DNA of 48,745 bases. Origin: Gnomoniopsis sp. IMI 355080. Its lineage: Eukaryota > Ascomycota > Sordariomycetes > Diaporthales > Gnomoniaceae. Of this stretch, positions 1 to 11,116 are shown piece by piece (positions within the stretch are counted from its first letter, which is position 1; every line of letters begins with the position of its first letter). The notes under the pieces are model-generated. The model had not been told where the DNA came from and ran no database searches. It was given only the letters and a program-made list of their open reading frames with translations. The stretch is from positions 1 through 48,745 of the forward strand of contig JAPEVC010000256.1 in assembly GCA_027946555.1 (NCBI GenBank), given 5' to 3'. A program made the translations under genes and the position numbers.

Positions 1-1949
1 GGTCGGGGCCTGGGACGAACAGGCGCGACCCTGCTGGACTTTTAAGGTTGATTTATGTTTATTATGTTGGGCGGGACTGGCGATGTATTACTGCGACTCG
101 ACTCGGGTTGGCTCGACTCGACCAAGTTGCTCACTTGGTCGGGTGGGTAGGTTTGTGGTGGATTGTGGAGTTGCAATACGTTGAATCGAGAGGTTTGAAG
201 GTCGGCGCGGGCGGCCGTGATACAATGCGTGTGGCTGGGGAGGGCGAGAAAGTGGTCTGGGACTGCACGCAGAAAGCCTGTTCCAGGAGGGGTCGGTCAG
301 AAGACGGCGAATGCATCAGAGCAGTCCCGGAAACAGCAGATGGAAATGAACATGAGAAGTAACACCCCCTGCACGACCCATTTGAATGAGTATATACAGT
401 GTAAGTGAGTGAGGGAGTGAGCAAGTGAGTAGGTGACTATAGTATAGTATAGTATAATATCCTGTAGCCAAGCACAAACAAACAAAAAAACAAAACAAAA
501 TACAGCGACAACCCCGAACTATAAACGATCGCAGAGGAGATGGAAGAACGAACATCGACCTACCTAGATACCCTGTATACCCTGTGCACGCAAGGGGGTG
601 TAAGGGGATGGGGGCGAGGAACCCGCTGCGCAGCAGCCTTGGGTGAATTGCTACCTTGGGTAGGTAGATAGGTAGGAATGTCTGTAATCTGTAGGTACTT
701 GTGAGGTGGCACGCTTGCGAGCCGCGGATATCTGCGTTGGAGCTGCAACCTGACTGGGCGGGATGTCGCTGGTAGTGTGAGGCTGTGCCTGAGGTGTTTA
801 TCGCCCACTCGCGCTCGTCCCCAAAGCACAAGCACAAGCATCCAGGGTCGCCGTACAGCAGTACAGTAGGATGCTTCCCCGGACTGATCAGCGGATGTTG
901 GGCGTTCCTGCGGCGTCAGAAACGGGAAGGCGATCTGCATGCGACCTATCGAGGCGGGCGAGGTTGTCGTGGGAGAGGCGAAACGAGTCGAGAAACAGAA
1001 CCACCACCAAAAAAAAAACAGAAAGGAAGACACCAAACAGGCGGACAGGTTTATGGGATGTCCACGAGATAGGGGCGTGAGGATATTATAAAAAAGAAGA
1101 AAAGAAAACACATTCTGTACCTGCCTTAGTCTACGCGCCGCAATGTGACAAGCTTTAAGAAAAACCTTGCCCAACACCCCCTTCACCTACCGCCACTCGC
1201 GTATCAATCATTTATTTCGGCCTTGCGACGAACGCCTTGACTCTCCCCAACCCCAAGGTTGGCTCTACTGTTTTCTGCAGCATTGGTCCATGCACTTGCC
1301 AACCAGACGCAGTCCGACCACCACCATCCAAAGCACACCCACTTCGTCTTGGGCCTGCAACTTTCGCTGCTGAGAGCGGTCTAGCACACCTTTGGTCCTG
1401 GTGGACACTGCCAGCCTATCGAGTGGTCGAGACGGGGCTACTGCCCAAACACCCAGCAAATCCTGTCGAGTCGACTGCCTTCCCAGTTCATGGATTTTGG
1501 TGTGCTAGGAAAACTTTGACTTGCCCGCGCAGAATCTCTTTCTCCACTCTGATCCAGTCAATGCCAGATGCGGCTCTTCATTCTGAACGCCCTGTTAGGG
1601 CGTTCAGGGATCATCGTGCTTCAGTAACAACAGAGTGATTCGCGAATGTGCCATGTGCCATGTGCCTTGATTGATTATTCATGATTTTCGCATGCTGGAA
1701 ATTTTGTTCAAGCTAATAATACATGTGCTGCAAGATGCATGCAAATGGGTCCGAAAAAAAATGAAGAAACGCCATCATAAATCGCCGTTACCTTTTTTGA
1801 TCCCTCAAAAAATTGGATCGCGCAAGAAAGCAAAAGTATCGCAACGCCTAACCTCCGCCTATCTCGGCGCAGCCCCAATCCACCCAAAACCAGATTACCA
1901 AACGAAGCAAGCCCTTTTTTTATCAACGCCAATCCAGAAATGCAGTAAT
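1..1949. other. Gene-free left edge
   Basis: I see no supportable gene here. The open frames on both strands are low-complexity or lack any family resemblance. Visible structure includes TAGG-type short repeats around 655–680, an A/C-rich stretch near 475–505, and a perfect hairpin at 1583–1607 that is listed separately. The right part probably contains the 3' flank of the minus-strand gene that ends at 1950. Confidence 0.6.
1583..1607. repeat. Perfect 11-bp inverted repeat with 3-nt loop
   Basis: The arms CTGAACGCCCT (1583–1593) and AGGGCGTTCAG (1597–1607) are exact reverse complements separated by GTT. The hairpin lies about 340 bp beyond the stop codon of the minus-strand gene ending at 1950. 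Whether it acts as RNA structure, a protein-binding palindrome or nothing cannot be told from sequence. Confidence 0.85.
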
Positions 1950-2885
1950 TCAGTTCATGTCCATGTCCATGTCCGGGACAGTAGTGGTGGTCGACGCGAA
2001 AGTGTCCACGCTCTGAGTTCGTGGAGACGCAGCAGCGATCATTGTCTCGCCGTCGAAACAGGGAGGCGATGACTTGAGGTTTTGAAGAGCGCAGTAAGCG
2101 TTACGGCTAACAAGGCGACCCTCGCGTAGGTCGTCGGCGAAAAGGAAGAAGCCCTCCCGAGCCTCCACAAGGTATGCGGAAAGTCCCCTGCTTTGGAGTC
2201 GGATTTTGGCATCGGTGACGGCGAAGTGGTTTTCAATGTACTTTTGCCAACCGCGCGCAGCAGCTTGTATGTGCTCGTCCGCGCTGAGTTGAGCCCACCC
2301 GATGCCAAGATGCAGGGTGAATTCATCTACTACGGGTGCGGAAGGCGCCTCGGGAGAGTTGTCACGGCCTGGACTGGTCTTGGGCTGGGCGACTTGGGCT
2401 GAAGAGAGCGTGTCATTTGTGATGGTGAGACGCTGTGACTTGTTGCTGCGTAAAGAGGGTCGCTCTTGAGAGAGCTTCTCTTGCTCGAGGGTGGCTTCCT
2501 CGAGCTTGCGAGCGTGCTCTTTAGCAGCCTTCTCTTCGACCCACGTGCCTGACTGGCTAGCAGCTTCGGCGACATAGCCGGTGTTCTTTTTGATGAGAAC
2601 CATGCCAGGGCCATACTCCCACTCATCTTCTTGCTCTTCAACTTTGGGAGGAGGGACAATCTTTTCAGGACCATCAAGGTTGACTGCTGCCTCGTCTCTA
2701 GAGCGCTTTCTTCCGGCGAACGTCGCGTTGGACGTGAGGATTGATTGGGTGGAACATGAAGCTGGAAAACCGAAAGACTGGGACTGTTGTGGAAAAACGG
2801 GCCTGTCGAACAGTGACTGGTGGGCAGACTGAGGCTGGATGCCCAGGACAGGCGAGGCAGTGGAATAACGGTCAAAGTACGCCAT
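1950..2885 (-). CDS. Conserved ascomycete protein of unknown function
   Basis: A single-exon gene of 311 residues. I chose the ATG at 2885 because its context is CACCATGGC; an in-frame codon 13 positions upstream is possible but weaker. The N-terminal third is Q/S/P-rich and contains a basic RKRSR patch that could be a nuclear signal. It is followed by an acidic segment with the motif WEYGPGMVLIK (about residues 97–107), a charged Lys/Glu-rich probable coiled coil (about 120–150), and a C-terminal folded-looking block (about 195–285) with HIQAAARGW and LVEAREGFFLFADDLREGRLVS. The last residues are a short Asp-Met repeat encoded by a hexanucleotide repeat. The C-terminal block resembles uncharacterised proteins I recall from other Sordariomycetes; no function is known to me. 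The leader upstream is strongly pyrimidine-rich on the coding strand. Confidence 0.8.
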   Translation of the reverse strand: MAYFDRYSTASPVLGIQPQSAHQSLFDRPVFPQQSQSFGFPASCSTQSILTSNATFAGRKRSRDEAAVNLDGPEKIVPPPKVEEQEDEWEYGPGMVLIKKNTGYVAEAASQSGTWVEEKAAKEHARKLEEATLEQEKLSQERPSLRSNKSQRLTITNDTLSSAQVAQPKTSPGRDNSPEAPSAPVVDEFTLHLGIGWAQLSADEHIQAAARGWQKYIENHFAVTDAKIRLQSRGLSAYLVEAREGFFLFADDLREGRLVSRNAYCALQNLKSSPPCFDGETMIAAASPRTQSVDTFASTTTTVPDMDMDMN

Positions 2886-5002
2886 GGTGATCTGTGAGTA
2901 GAGTAGGTGAGATGACCAAGTCACAGGGTTTTGCTAAAGATGCTGTATCAGTCGCGAACCCGAGGAACTGTGCCTGTTTTATCAATTGCTTCCGTGAGCG
3001 TGTTGTGTTGTTGACGCGACGAGGCTGTTGTTGAAGCCCTGTTGGAGTCGCGTAGGAAGGCTGGCCGGCGAGGCTGAGATAGGCTGTGGAGTGTGGGAAT
3101 GAAGAGTAAGAGGAGCAGTCCCAATGAAAGATAAGACGAAGGAAGTTGAGGCCAACGAGGTTGACGTACTGATATACACAATCAGTATGGATAGTAGGGG
3201 GAAGAGAGATGAAGAGAGAGGGTGAGTAGGGTGAGGATGGCAGGTGGGTGGGAAGGCTGCTTTATGTGTAAGTGGAAGCACCAAAGAGATGTTGATGGCT
3301 TGGTAGGTTGGATGGGTGGAAGGTTGGGAGGTAGAGAAGAGGAAGAAGTGAGAAAAGGAACCAAGATAGGGTGGGAGGGCAATAAGAGGGAGGGGAGGAT
3401 GGTGAGGGAAGAGAAGAAAGGCAGACAAGCGGACGGGCAGACAGAGAGAAAAGCTCGGGGAGGAAGTTCAAGAATGGCAATGCAGCAGGGCAGGCGCAAC
3501 GAGGCCGGTTGTTGCGATTCTGTTTGCGCCTCCGCCCCGGGCTTCACAGTTCACAGTGCCTGCAGGGTATTCGTGGAGCATGGAGAAAGCTGACTGAGCA
3601 GAGCATCCGTCCTCCAAAAGAGGATTAGCACTCTCTGGGCCAGGATCAAGGCTCCACCCTAGAGGTCAAGCTTGCACGGTCTGATTCGTCAACACTTGCG
3701 GGGGGGTCCCCAGAGCTGCTGATTCTTGGTTGGCTCCTGTCTCACAGTGCCGGTGCCCATGGCTGCTCGTCCTTTTGGGTTTAGCCTCTGGTAGTCAGGG
3801 TCTCGGGGTCCTCTTCACGGTCTCGCTACTTCAGGATTTTCCCTCTCCGAAGTCAAGGCGAGGATCGGAAACAAGGAACAAGGCCCTTGCACGCCGCCTT
3901 GCGTGCTCGCTCCAGCTGATTCTCGCGGGCCAAGCGGCATCGGTTCAGAGTATCCAACGGACCCACCTCTCGCTAACATAGGTCCTCTTTGATTCAGAGT
4001 AGCACTGTTAAGCAAGAGTGTGCTGGTCAGAAACTATCATTCGTCACCGCTGACTCCGTACAAACTCTTTATCGGCAGTACATAGTACTATGTCCGACTC
4101 GAGAAATTGCCAGCCTCAGGCCTGACCATCCTTTTTCGTACAATCACCCCTGGCCGCTGTTGTATTGACTGTGACCCACGGACCAACCTGTCAGAGGCCT
4201 TGCTGAAGCGAGACACAATGCGTCCACCCCAGCCATGGCTTTACTACACATCGTTTTAGATGCCGGAGAATCCAGGCTACAAGTGCTTCCTGCTGACAGC
4301 CCTCATACATGGTGGTAGTCGCAGAGCTCTGCTGCATACATCATTTGTTCACCATCATCAGTGGGCTGTACTGTAGAAAGCACCTCTGCCGACAACAGGA
4401 CTTGCGGAGGCTAGGGACAAGCAAAAATGCTAACCTCAAAATCATAGGCTATTCCTTGACATTATCCCATACGAGAGTCTTCAATAGGTGAGTCTCTAAA
4501 AGGAACGACAAGGGGCAAGTATAAAGTATGTCCATAACCCAAGGTGTTGACACCAACCGTCTGGTCGAAGGCTTCCAGCCGATTTCTGTCAGCATCCAAC
4601 GAGGCATTCCAATGACTCGGTATCGCCTTGATTTGTTGCCTCGGTTTCTCGTCAGCATCATGGACAGAAGCGGTGAACCACGCATTTAATTCCCGGTGTA
4701 TCTGCAACGCTGCGTCGATCCATGCACAGTCGAGGGAGATGGCACGTCAAAGCGAGAGAACAGGGCATCAATTTTATCTAATGATCCTCCTGTCTGTGGG
4801 TGGCAATGATATGTTGGCTGGTTTGATCATCTCTGGCTTCTGAAGGTTGTTGCTTAGGTTGCAGGTATTCACCACTTGCTCCTCTTCGTGACGTTGCTCT
4901 GGTATACAATGCTGTCCTCGTAACCTTTCTCTTCGATACCAAAAGACTTATAGTGCACTATTTTCTGTCGTGTCTCTAACCCCTATTATAACATGTCCTA
5001 GG
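2886..5002. other. Intergenic region with promoter of the 2885 gene
   Basis: No supportable gene. Positions 3180–3480 form the polypurine tract listed separately. The remainder (about 3600–5000) has scattered short frames of no recognisable family. Confidence 0.55.
3186..3480 (-). promoter_or_regulatory. Long polypyrimidine (coding-strand) tract upstream of the 2885 gene
   Basis: Over roughly 300 bp the plus strand is dominated by A and G, so the coding strand of the minus-strand gene is CT-rich. CT-rich stretches commonly lie around transcription starts of filamentous fungal genes. The tract sits about 300–600 bp upstream of the start codon, which suggests a core promoter or long leader. 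The overlapping minus-strand open frames (for example 3182–3547) are pyrimidine-rich artefacts rather than genes. Confidence 0.5.
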
Positions 5003-6492
5003 TCAGACCTCATGCCCATGATTGGGCGTTGGGGGGCCATCTTCTCTGGCCTGTGAGGCCTCCTCAAACAACTCCACGTCGTCGTGGTTCTCTCGTCCAC
5101 CATACAATCCTTCGTATCCAGGTGTGCTCATTCCCCGTGGACTCAGCCCTCTGCGCTGGCGGAGTCTACGTCCCGTCATGGGCGTGCTGCCTGGTGTTCG
5201 CTCAGTCCTATATCTACCCACTGGGGCGGTGAAGGATGCGGAAAGCACGCTCTGGTGTCGAGCTTCTGGCAACTGGTCAGGAGTCTGAGGTTGGTGGGTC
5301 GGGGAGTGCATGTCATTGTACACCCGGACCCTCCGTCCAGGGGTTGTGAGATGACGGGACAAGGACGATGGCCGTCCTGGGGTTGGCCAATTTGGCGATG
5401 GCTCTTCATTCGCCGCCGGGGTCTCGTGGGAAGATGAAGGTGATCCATGGCAGATCCTGGGGCAGAGGTGCAGAAGGCGGTTGGCGCCTCGGGATGCTCT
5501 GCGTGGACTGGCAGGAGACTGGAAGCACCATTCAAATCAGCAACACGATCTATATGCGATTGAAATCCCCTGTGTTTATCTTACAGAGGGTCCAGGCTCG
5601 CCATCGCTTCGAGAATCGTTGGGCACATGGCATGTCGATGACTGTCGGCGGTGACTCACGGCTGCAGCTGGCTTTGCACTACCCAGAGACTCCCTGGTTC
5701 GGATGGCCTAGAATTTGGATCAATGGTTGTATGTCCTCGAGAAATGTGTTGGCAAGAAGCCTTCCTCACCAAGGTAATTATCTCCCCTCGAGAGGCACCA
5801 CGTGGACTGTGAGAGAATGGCGAAGGCAAGGATGGCAGTCTAGTGACCTTTCGAGTATGAGGGTTAGTCATCGACTCGTTGTCCCTAGACTCGTCTATCT
5901 TTGCGGCCATGGCCATCTTTTCTAAGCTGGCAGGCGTCCTTCCAAACAGAGCTTGTCTATACATCTCTAAGAAAAAGTTTCCATCTGCGGCGTGGTCCGC
6001 TGGCCTCAAGGACGTGTTTGGCGTTGGCGAAACTTCGAGTGCGGCACAATCTGATGAGCTTGGTACGAGACGAGGCCTCCGAGGACGCATGGACAGATAC
6101 GCCCCTAGTGGAGATGGAGTCTCGGGAGAAGTAAGAGGCTCTGCATCAGATGCCATCAGTTCTGCCTCTGGTCCCTGCTGGTTTGGTGTATTCAATGCCT
6201 CTTCACGATAGGCGACGGTGTTCCTAGACAAGGTAGGCAATTGAGGCGATGCCAAAGGCTCCGACAAGACGGGATCCGGGAAGGCTCTTTCTCCATTGTG
6301 CGAGGAGGAGAGTGCTCTCCGCTGGGGCTCTGGCTCGGGAACCTCGAGGCTGGGGCTGTGCTTCCGTTGGACTGTCTCTTCAGAGGTTGGGTTTTCTTGC
6401 CGCTGCAGGTATCTGCGGTAACGGCGGCGATGCTCAAGCTCCTTGACCTCTGACATAGCCAGGTCGATGGCCGTTGGATGAAGGCGGATCAT
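5003..6492 (-). CDS. Conserved fungal protein of unknown function, one intron
   Basis: Two exons are needed. Exon 1 starts at the ATG at 6492 and is open to a strong GTGAGT donor at 5659. Exon 2 is a second open frame ending at 5003. The best-fitting model is 6492–5660 joined to 5507–5003 (445 residues, phases agree). An alternative uses the GTGAGG donor at 5769 and an acceptor at 5519 (412 residues). The N-terminus (MIRLHPTAIDLAMSEVKELE, then an RRRYRRY basic run) and the C-terminal blocks PNWPTPGRP, QLPEARHQS, SFTAP and TPGYEGLYGGREN resemble conserved motifs of uncharacterised Sordariomycete proteins. The middle is Pro/Ser-rich and probably disordered. No catalytic motif, signal peptide or membrane segment is seen. 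The next gene downstream on the same strand starts about 2.1 kb away. Confidence 0.7.
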
Positions 6493-8537
6493 GTTGTTCG
6501 GGCTTGAGAGATACGTCTGATATCCTCATCACGAGAGCTTGAATTGAAGATTCTTATTGGCTGTCATAAGGCACAATTCCTGGAGGAAGACCACAACAGG
6601 TTTGTCTCCCTTTGCAGGAGAACTGCATGACTGTGTTGTATCACCGGTGCCTGGGAAGGTGCAACGGGGGATGCTCGCTTCGTTACCTCGCGCAAGTTGA
6701 CCTTCTGTCTCGATTGGGGGAAAGAACAGTAGGCAGCAGGAACCGGTGTTTGGGAGGCCGTTTCCTAGCAGAGAGTTTCCTGCCTACCTAGATAGATACC
6801 TACCTAGGTAGGTAGGCGGGTAGGTATGCTTATTGTTGAAGCAATGCTGGCCCCTTACATGCCATGTTCATGTTCCTCAAGGTCGCTCCAGCCCGAACCA
6901 CTTTGGTTGCAGGAGAGCATGCTCATAGCTGGATTTGCTGACCTAATATATCCAAGATAGATGGGGCCCGCCCAGACAAAGACTATCTTCACAACTATCT
7001 CGCCGTTGTGGCAGGTAGACGCAGGCCTAGGTTGTGGCAGAGATCATAATTACCCGTGTCTCGGTGACTGTCAGAGGTCATCTTGTCGAATTGGAACATC
7101 AGGATGGAAAACCAGGAAACAGAACATTGTAGATGATGCAGAAAGCCAAGAAGAAAAAAACATGTAACTTTCTGCACTATGTATATGAGGACTGGTTATC
7201 ATGAAATATCCAATTGAGAACAGGATTCTCGAGCTGTACTGCCACAGATGCCGAGCATCCGCTATGGGAAATACCTGTTCATGCACACTTCAAATTCAAG
7301 TAAGACTGGACCGATACGAGATTGTGAGACGATCCTCATCAATTGCAGCACGGTTAGTGGACGCGCATACTTGGTTGAAATTGGAACAAGATGAACATAG
7401 CAATTGAAGTCTCGCGGTCCTAGAGCTTCAAATGAAATGGAGATGGATGATGTTGGTGATGGTTTGGAGTTTGTGAATTACTCTTTTGAGCTGACATGTG
7501 GTCTGCAGCATCCAATGCACAGCCTCCAAAGCACGACTGTGTACGTATTCAATGATTACACAGATTTGCAGCAGCATGAACGAACACATGTTTCAGCTTG
7601 CAAGCAAAGACATCATTATTTCACAGAGCCCTGCCTTATTGTTCTTGGGGTTGAGCTTCCAATCTTCGGGATTTGGTAGACGGCTGCTTTTAGTGCTTGC
7701 AGCTAACCCTGCCAGGACTTCCCGGTTGCGCAAGGCTGTCCTGCACTGAAATCGTCACTTTTAGTGTTCCAAGGTTGGCAAGGGACAGGCACAAGAACAC
7801 GAGCCACCTCATTACCTCCTAACAACTCATCCATTTCCTTCTGATTGAAGCCACTTTCAGACAAGAAATAGGCCAACTCCAACTCCAACTCCCACTTCCA
7901 CTCCTACTCCCGCTAGTTTCCAGTGTTTACCCTTACTGCAAAGATTGGGAGTGCGTCTGACCTGCAACTGGCGGGTGAACACTGGCGCATTACTCGTAAA
8001 AGTTGGGGGCAGACCCAGGACCGGTACAACCGACACCACCGACACTACTTCTCTCTGTACCACCAATCGACCTACAGACCATCAACCTTGTTGGCTCACC
8101 CTCACCTCATCGTCGCCGAATCCACTCACCTCCAGACCCCTACCCCCAGCTATCTTCCGCATCCTCGATGGTCGAATCCCAACCCACATCTGATTCCAAA
8201 AGCGATTCCTCATGACCGACTTCTATGGTACAGCTTTACCCATTCCTCGGTTCCACCATTTGTGGCTACACTCCCAGTCACAGTTCAGGGACGGCTGCCT
8301 TTGAGGATACGACGCCATTGATCAAGCACGGCCACAGCCAAGACAATCCTCTGCTCCCAGCTTCAAGGACCAAAGCTTCTCTAGAGATCCAAGGTCCTGC
8401 TCAATCCACCAAGCAGTCACTCACCTTTCCCCTCCACTCTGTCACTTCATGCACGGCACTTGACTCCCAACCAAAGTATTAGGCATCACCTACATCTCGA
8501 CCCTCCCCATTCCTCACCTCTCCAAAAACCTGTCACC
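6493..8537. other. Divergent intergenic region: promoter of the 6492 gene and leader of the PDK1 gene
   Basis: No gene is supported. A TAGG/CCTA-type repeat with a CCTAGG palindrome lies at about 6784–6826. A CCAACT-type short repeat lies at 7873–7912. From about 7870 to 8537 the plus strand is C/T-rich, as expected for the leader of the kinase gene. That leader holds several ATGs, including an 85-codon upstream ORF at 8225–8482. Confidence 0.55.
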
Positions 8538-11116
8538 ATGAATGGTGATCTCAGCCTGTCCAGGGCCCTGGGCGGCCTTCGCATTGCGAACCTCTCCGAC
8601 GACTCGGACCAAGAATCCAACCCACCCTCCAACAGAACACCCGATGACAACGACGACCACCTCAATACTCAACCCAGCTCCAACCCCTCCCTACCCCTAA
8701 ATCGTTCCCCATCGACACACCTCTCCCCGACTCCCTCAGACCGTCCAGTCTTTTCGGATCCGAGCGACAGCAGAGCACAGCGCAGTCACGAGCGACAGCC
8801 GGACTCGATGCTCGACACGAACCTCCAACGCCAGCCTTCCACACGCCGATCTCCCTCAATGCACGATATGGACCGAGCATCGCGTGCGGCTCCGCGACCC
8901 ACTTCAGGGTCTTACTCGAATCCTCCATCCGCACCTCACGAAGGAGAAGCTGGGCCGAGCTCCTTCAACCCAGCTCTACGACCCGAGTCTTCTCGATCCT
9001 CCATGTACAACAGTGGCGTGCCGTCCAGAAGCAATTCAAGAGTCGTGCGCGCGCCCTACCACGGACCTGTACCCCAGAGGGCCGCGAGCCATCGAAACCC
9101 TGACCGACGACATGACTTGCCACAAGGGCCTGTGGGTCCGCCACCGAGAAAGAGTTCCAAGGGACAAGGAGGCTACTACGCCAACGTAGCTGGTGTACCA
9201 ATGGTATCAGAACCCACCAACAACAACTTCGGCTCACAAATGCCCCCGCCAGGCAGTCGCGAGGAATGGCAGGATAGGGGAGCCGCTGTCGGTGTGAGGA
9301 GGGAAGTGGACGCCGAGGGAAAGACTATTCTGCGCCCGGTCAAGAAGGGCGTCAAGGACTTCACATTTGGCACAGTCCTCGGCGAGGGCTCCTACAGCAC
9401 TGTGTATGCCGCCACGGACCGACAGTCGCTTAAAGAATATGCTATCAAGGTCCTGGAGAAAAAGCACATTATTAAGGAGAAGAAGATTAAATACGTCAAC
9501 ATCGAAAAGAACACCTTGAACCGCCTGACAGAGCATCCAGGCATCGTTCGGCTTTATTACACTTTTCAGGATGAGACATCTCTGTACTATGTTCTTGATC
9601 TGTGCACGGGAGGCGAACTTTTGGGCGTGCTGAAGCGGACCGGAACCTTTGACGAGGAATGCACGAGATTCTACGGTGCCCAGATCCTTGATGCTATCGA
9701 GTATATGCACTCGCGTGGTGTCATACATCGCGATCTCAAACCGGAAAATGTGCTTTTGGACAACCATATGCATGTCAAAGTCACAGATTTCGGCACTGCG
9801 AAACTGCTCCCTGATCCCAGAGAGCCAACACCACCCGATAGCGCATCACCGCCAGAGCCGGAACGTGCGGCATCTTTTGTGGGAACCGCAGAATACGTCA
9901 GCCCAGAGTTGCTTACAGACAAGTCAGCAGGCAAGGCTAGTGATATCTGGGCTTTTGGTTGCATCATCTATCAACTCCTGGCTGGACGCCCACCCTTCAA
10001 GGGAGGGTCAGAATATCTCACTTTCCAGAAAATCGTTGGCCTGGAATATGAATTCCCTTCTGGGTTCCCATCGGCAGCACGCGATCTCGTTGAGCGCTGC
10101 CTGGTACTGGACCCTACGAGGCGTCTGACCCTCGAACACATCAAGAATCATGAATTCTTTGACGGCCAGAAATTTGGAAAGGGATTGTGGGAAAAGAGAG
10201 CGCCACGACTTAAGCCTTATGTGCCCCCTGCTCAAGAACCCCACATCATTCAACTGAACGGCAGCTCTGGTGGGACCTCAAGTAATTCAAGAGGAATGCA
10301 TTCAGCCAATGGCTCCACATCAAGACCTTCAAGGATCATTACTGAGCTGCCACCTCCCACGCAGCTGGACATTGAATGGTCCCCGGTTTTGACAAGGACA
10401 AATGAAAGAATCCTGAAGCTTGGTGACCTGCTGGTCACTACATCACCCCTGCCAAACAGCCCACGTGGCAAACAGGACAACGACACCCATAGAAAGATCT
10501 CAAGGTTCTTTGGAGGCAGTACACTGAAGAAGAAGCAAAGGCTAGTTATGGTGACTTCGAGTGGTCGGGTTGTGCTTGCCCCTGCAGGTGGAGACGAGAA
10601 GAAGGCGAAGCAAGAGATTCCTCTGCTCTCCCCTGATTGTGCTTGGCGGACACAAATTGATGTGAAGGGCCAGGTTGTTTGGTGTATCGACGCTGTAAGT
10701 CATGCATAGCTATCCGTCCTCAAAAGTATATTATCCTGACTTGAAATTAGATGGGCACCAAGTACCAGTTCGAGCCACCAAAGAGCTCTTCATCATCAGG
10801 TATGGATGCCGGCACAGCTGATGAATGGATTGAAGCACTCGAGAAAGCCAAAGATCTTGCAATCTCCCAGGATCTTGTTGGATCCTACAACAGCGACAAT
10901 GGCTTTGGGGATATGTCGTCTTCCTTATCAACTAGTCCGGCCAGCACGCTATCACGCCTGGGCCAATTTCCCGAGGGAGGGTTCACTGTTAACGACAGGT
11001 CCGGACGAAACCAGCTGAGCAAGAGTCAGGCTAGCTTGGAGCATCAAGAGCCAAAGAAGACCAACCGCTTCAGCAAACGACAGTCCAAGAATGGCTTGGG
11101 CACAGCTGCGTTTTGA
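8538..11116 (+). CDS. PKH1: PDK1-type protein kinase (3-phosphoinositide-dependent kinase homologue)
   Basis: Serine/threonine kinase of the PDK1/Pkh1/Ksg1 family, which phosphorylates the activation loop of AGC kinases in sphingolipid, cell-wall and TOR-linked signalling. Exons are 8538–10694 and 10751–11116, with a 56-nt phase-0 intron (GTAAGT…TTAG), giving 840 residues. The ATG at 8538 is in CACCATG context. Residues 1–260 are Ser/Pro-rich and disordered. The kinase domain runs from about 274 to 560: glycine loop GEGSYSTVY (about 282), AIK lysine about 304, HRDLKPEN with catalytic Asp about 399, DFGTAK about 417. The activation segment SFVGTAEYVSPELL, with Ser446, is the PDK1 signature. 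A C-terminal PH-like domain (about 640–780) is interrupted by the intron and ends in a helix with DEWIEALEKAK. A Pro-rich insertion separates DFG from the activation-loop serine. Confidence 0.95.

Noticed and set aside
560..1186. 208-codon open frame on the minus strand
   Set aside because: Low-complexity, Phe/Trp-rich and Pro-rich patches from A-, T- and repeat-rich DNA; no family resemblance and no plausible start context.
3182..3547. Minus-strand frame rich in Pro, Ser and Leu
   Set aside because: Explained entirely by the polypyrimidine tract; no conserved content.
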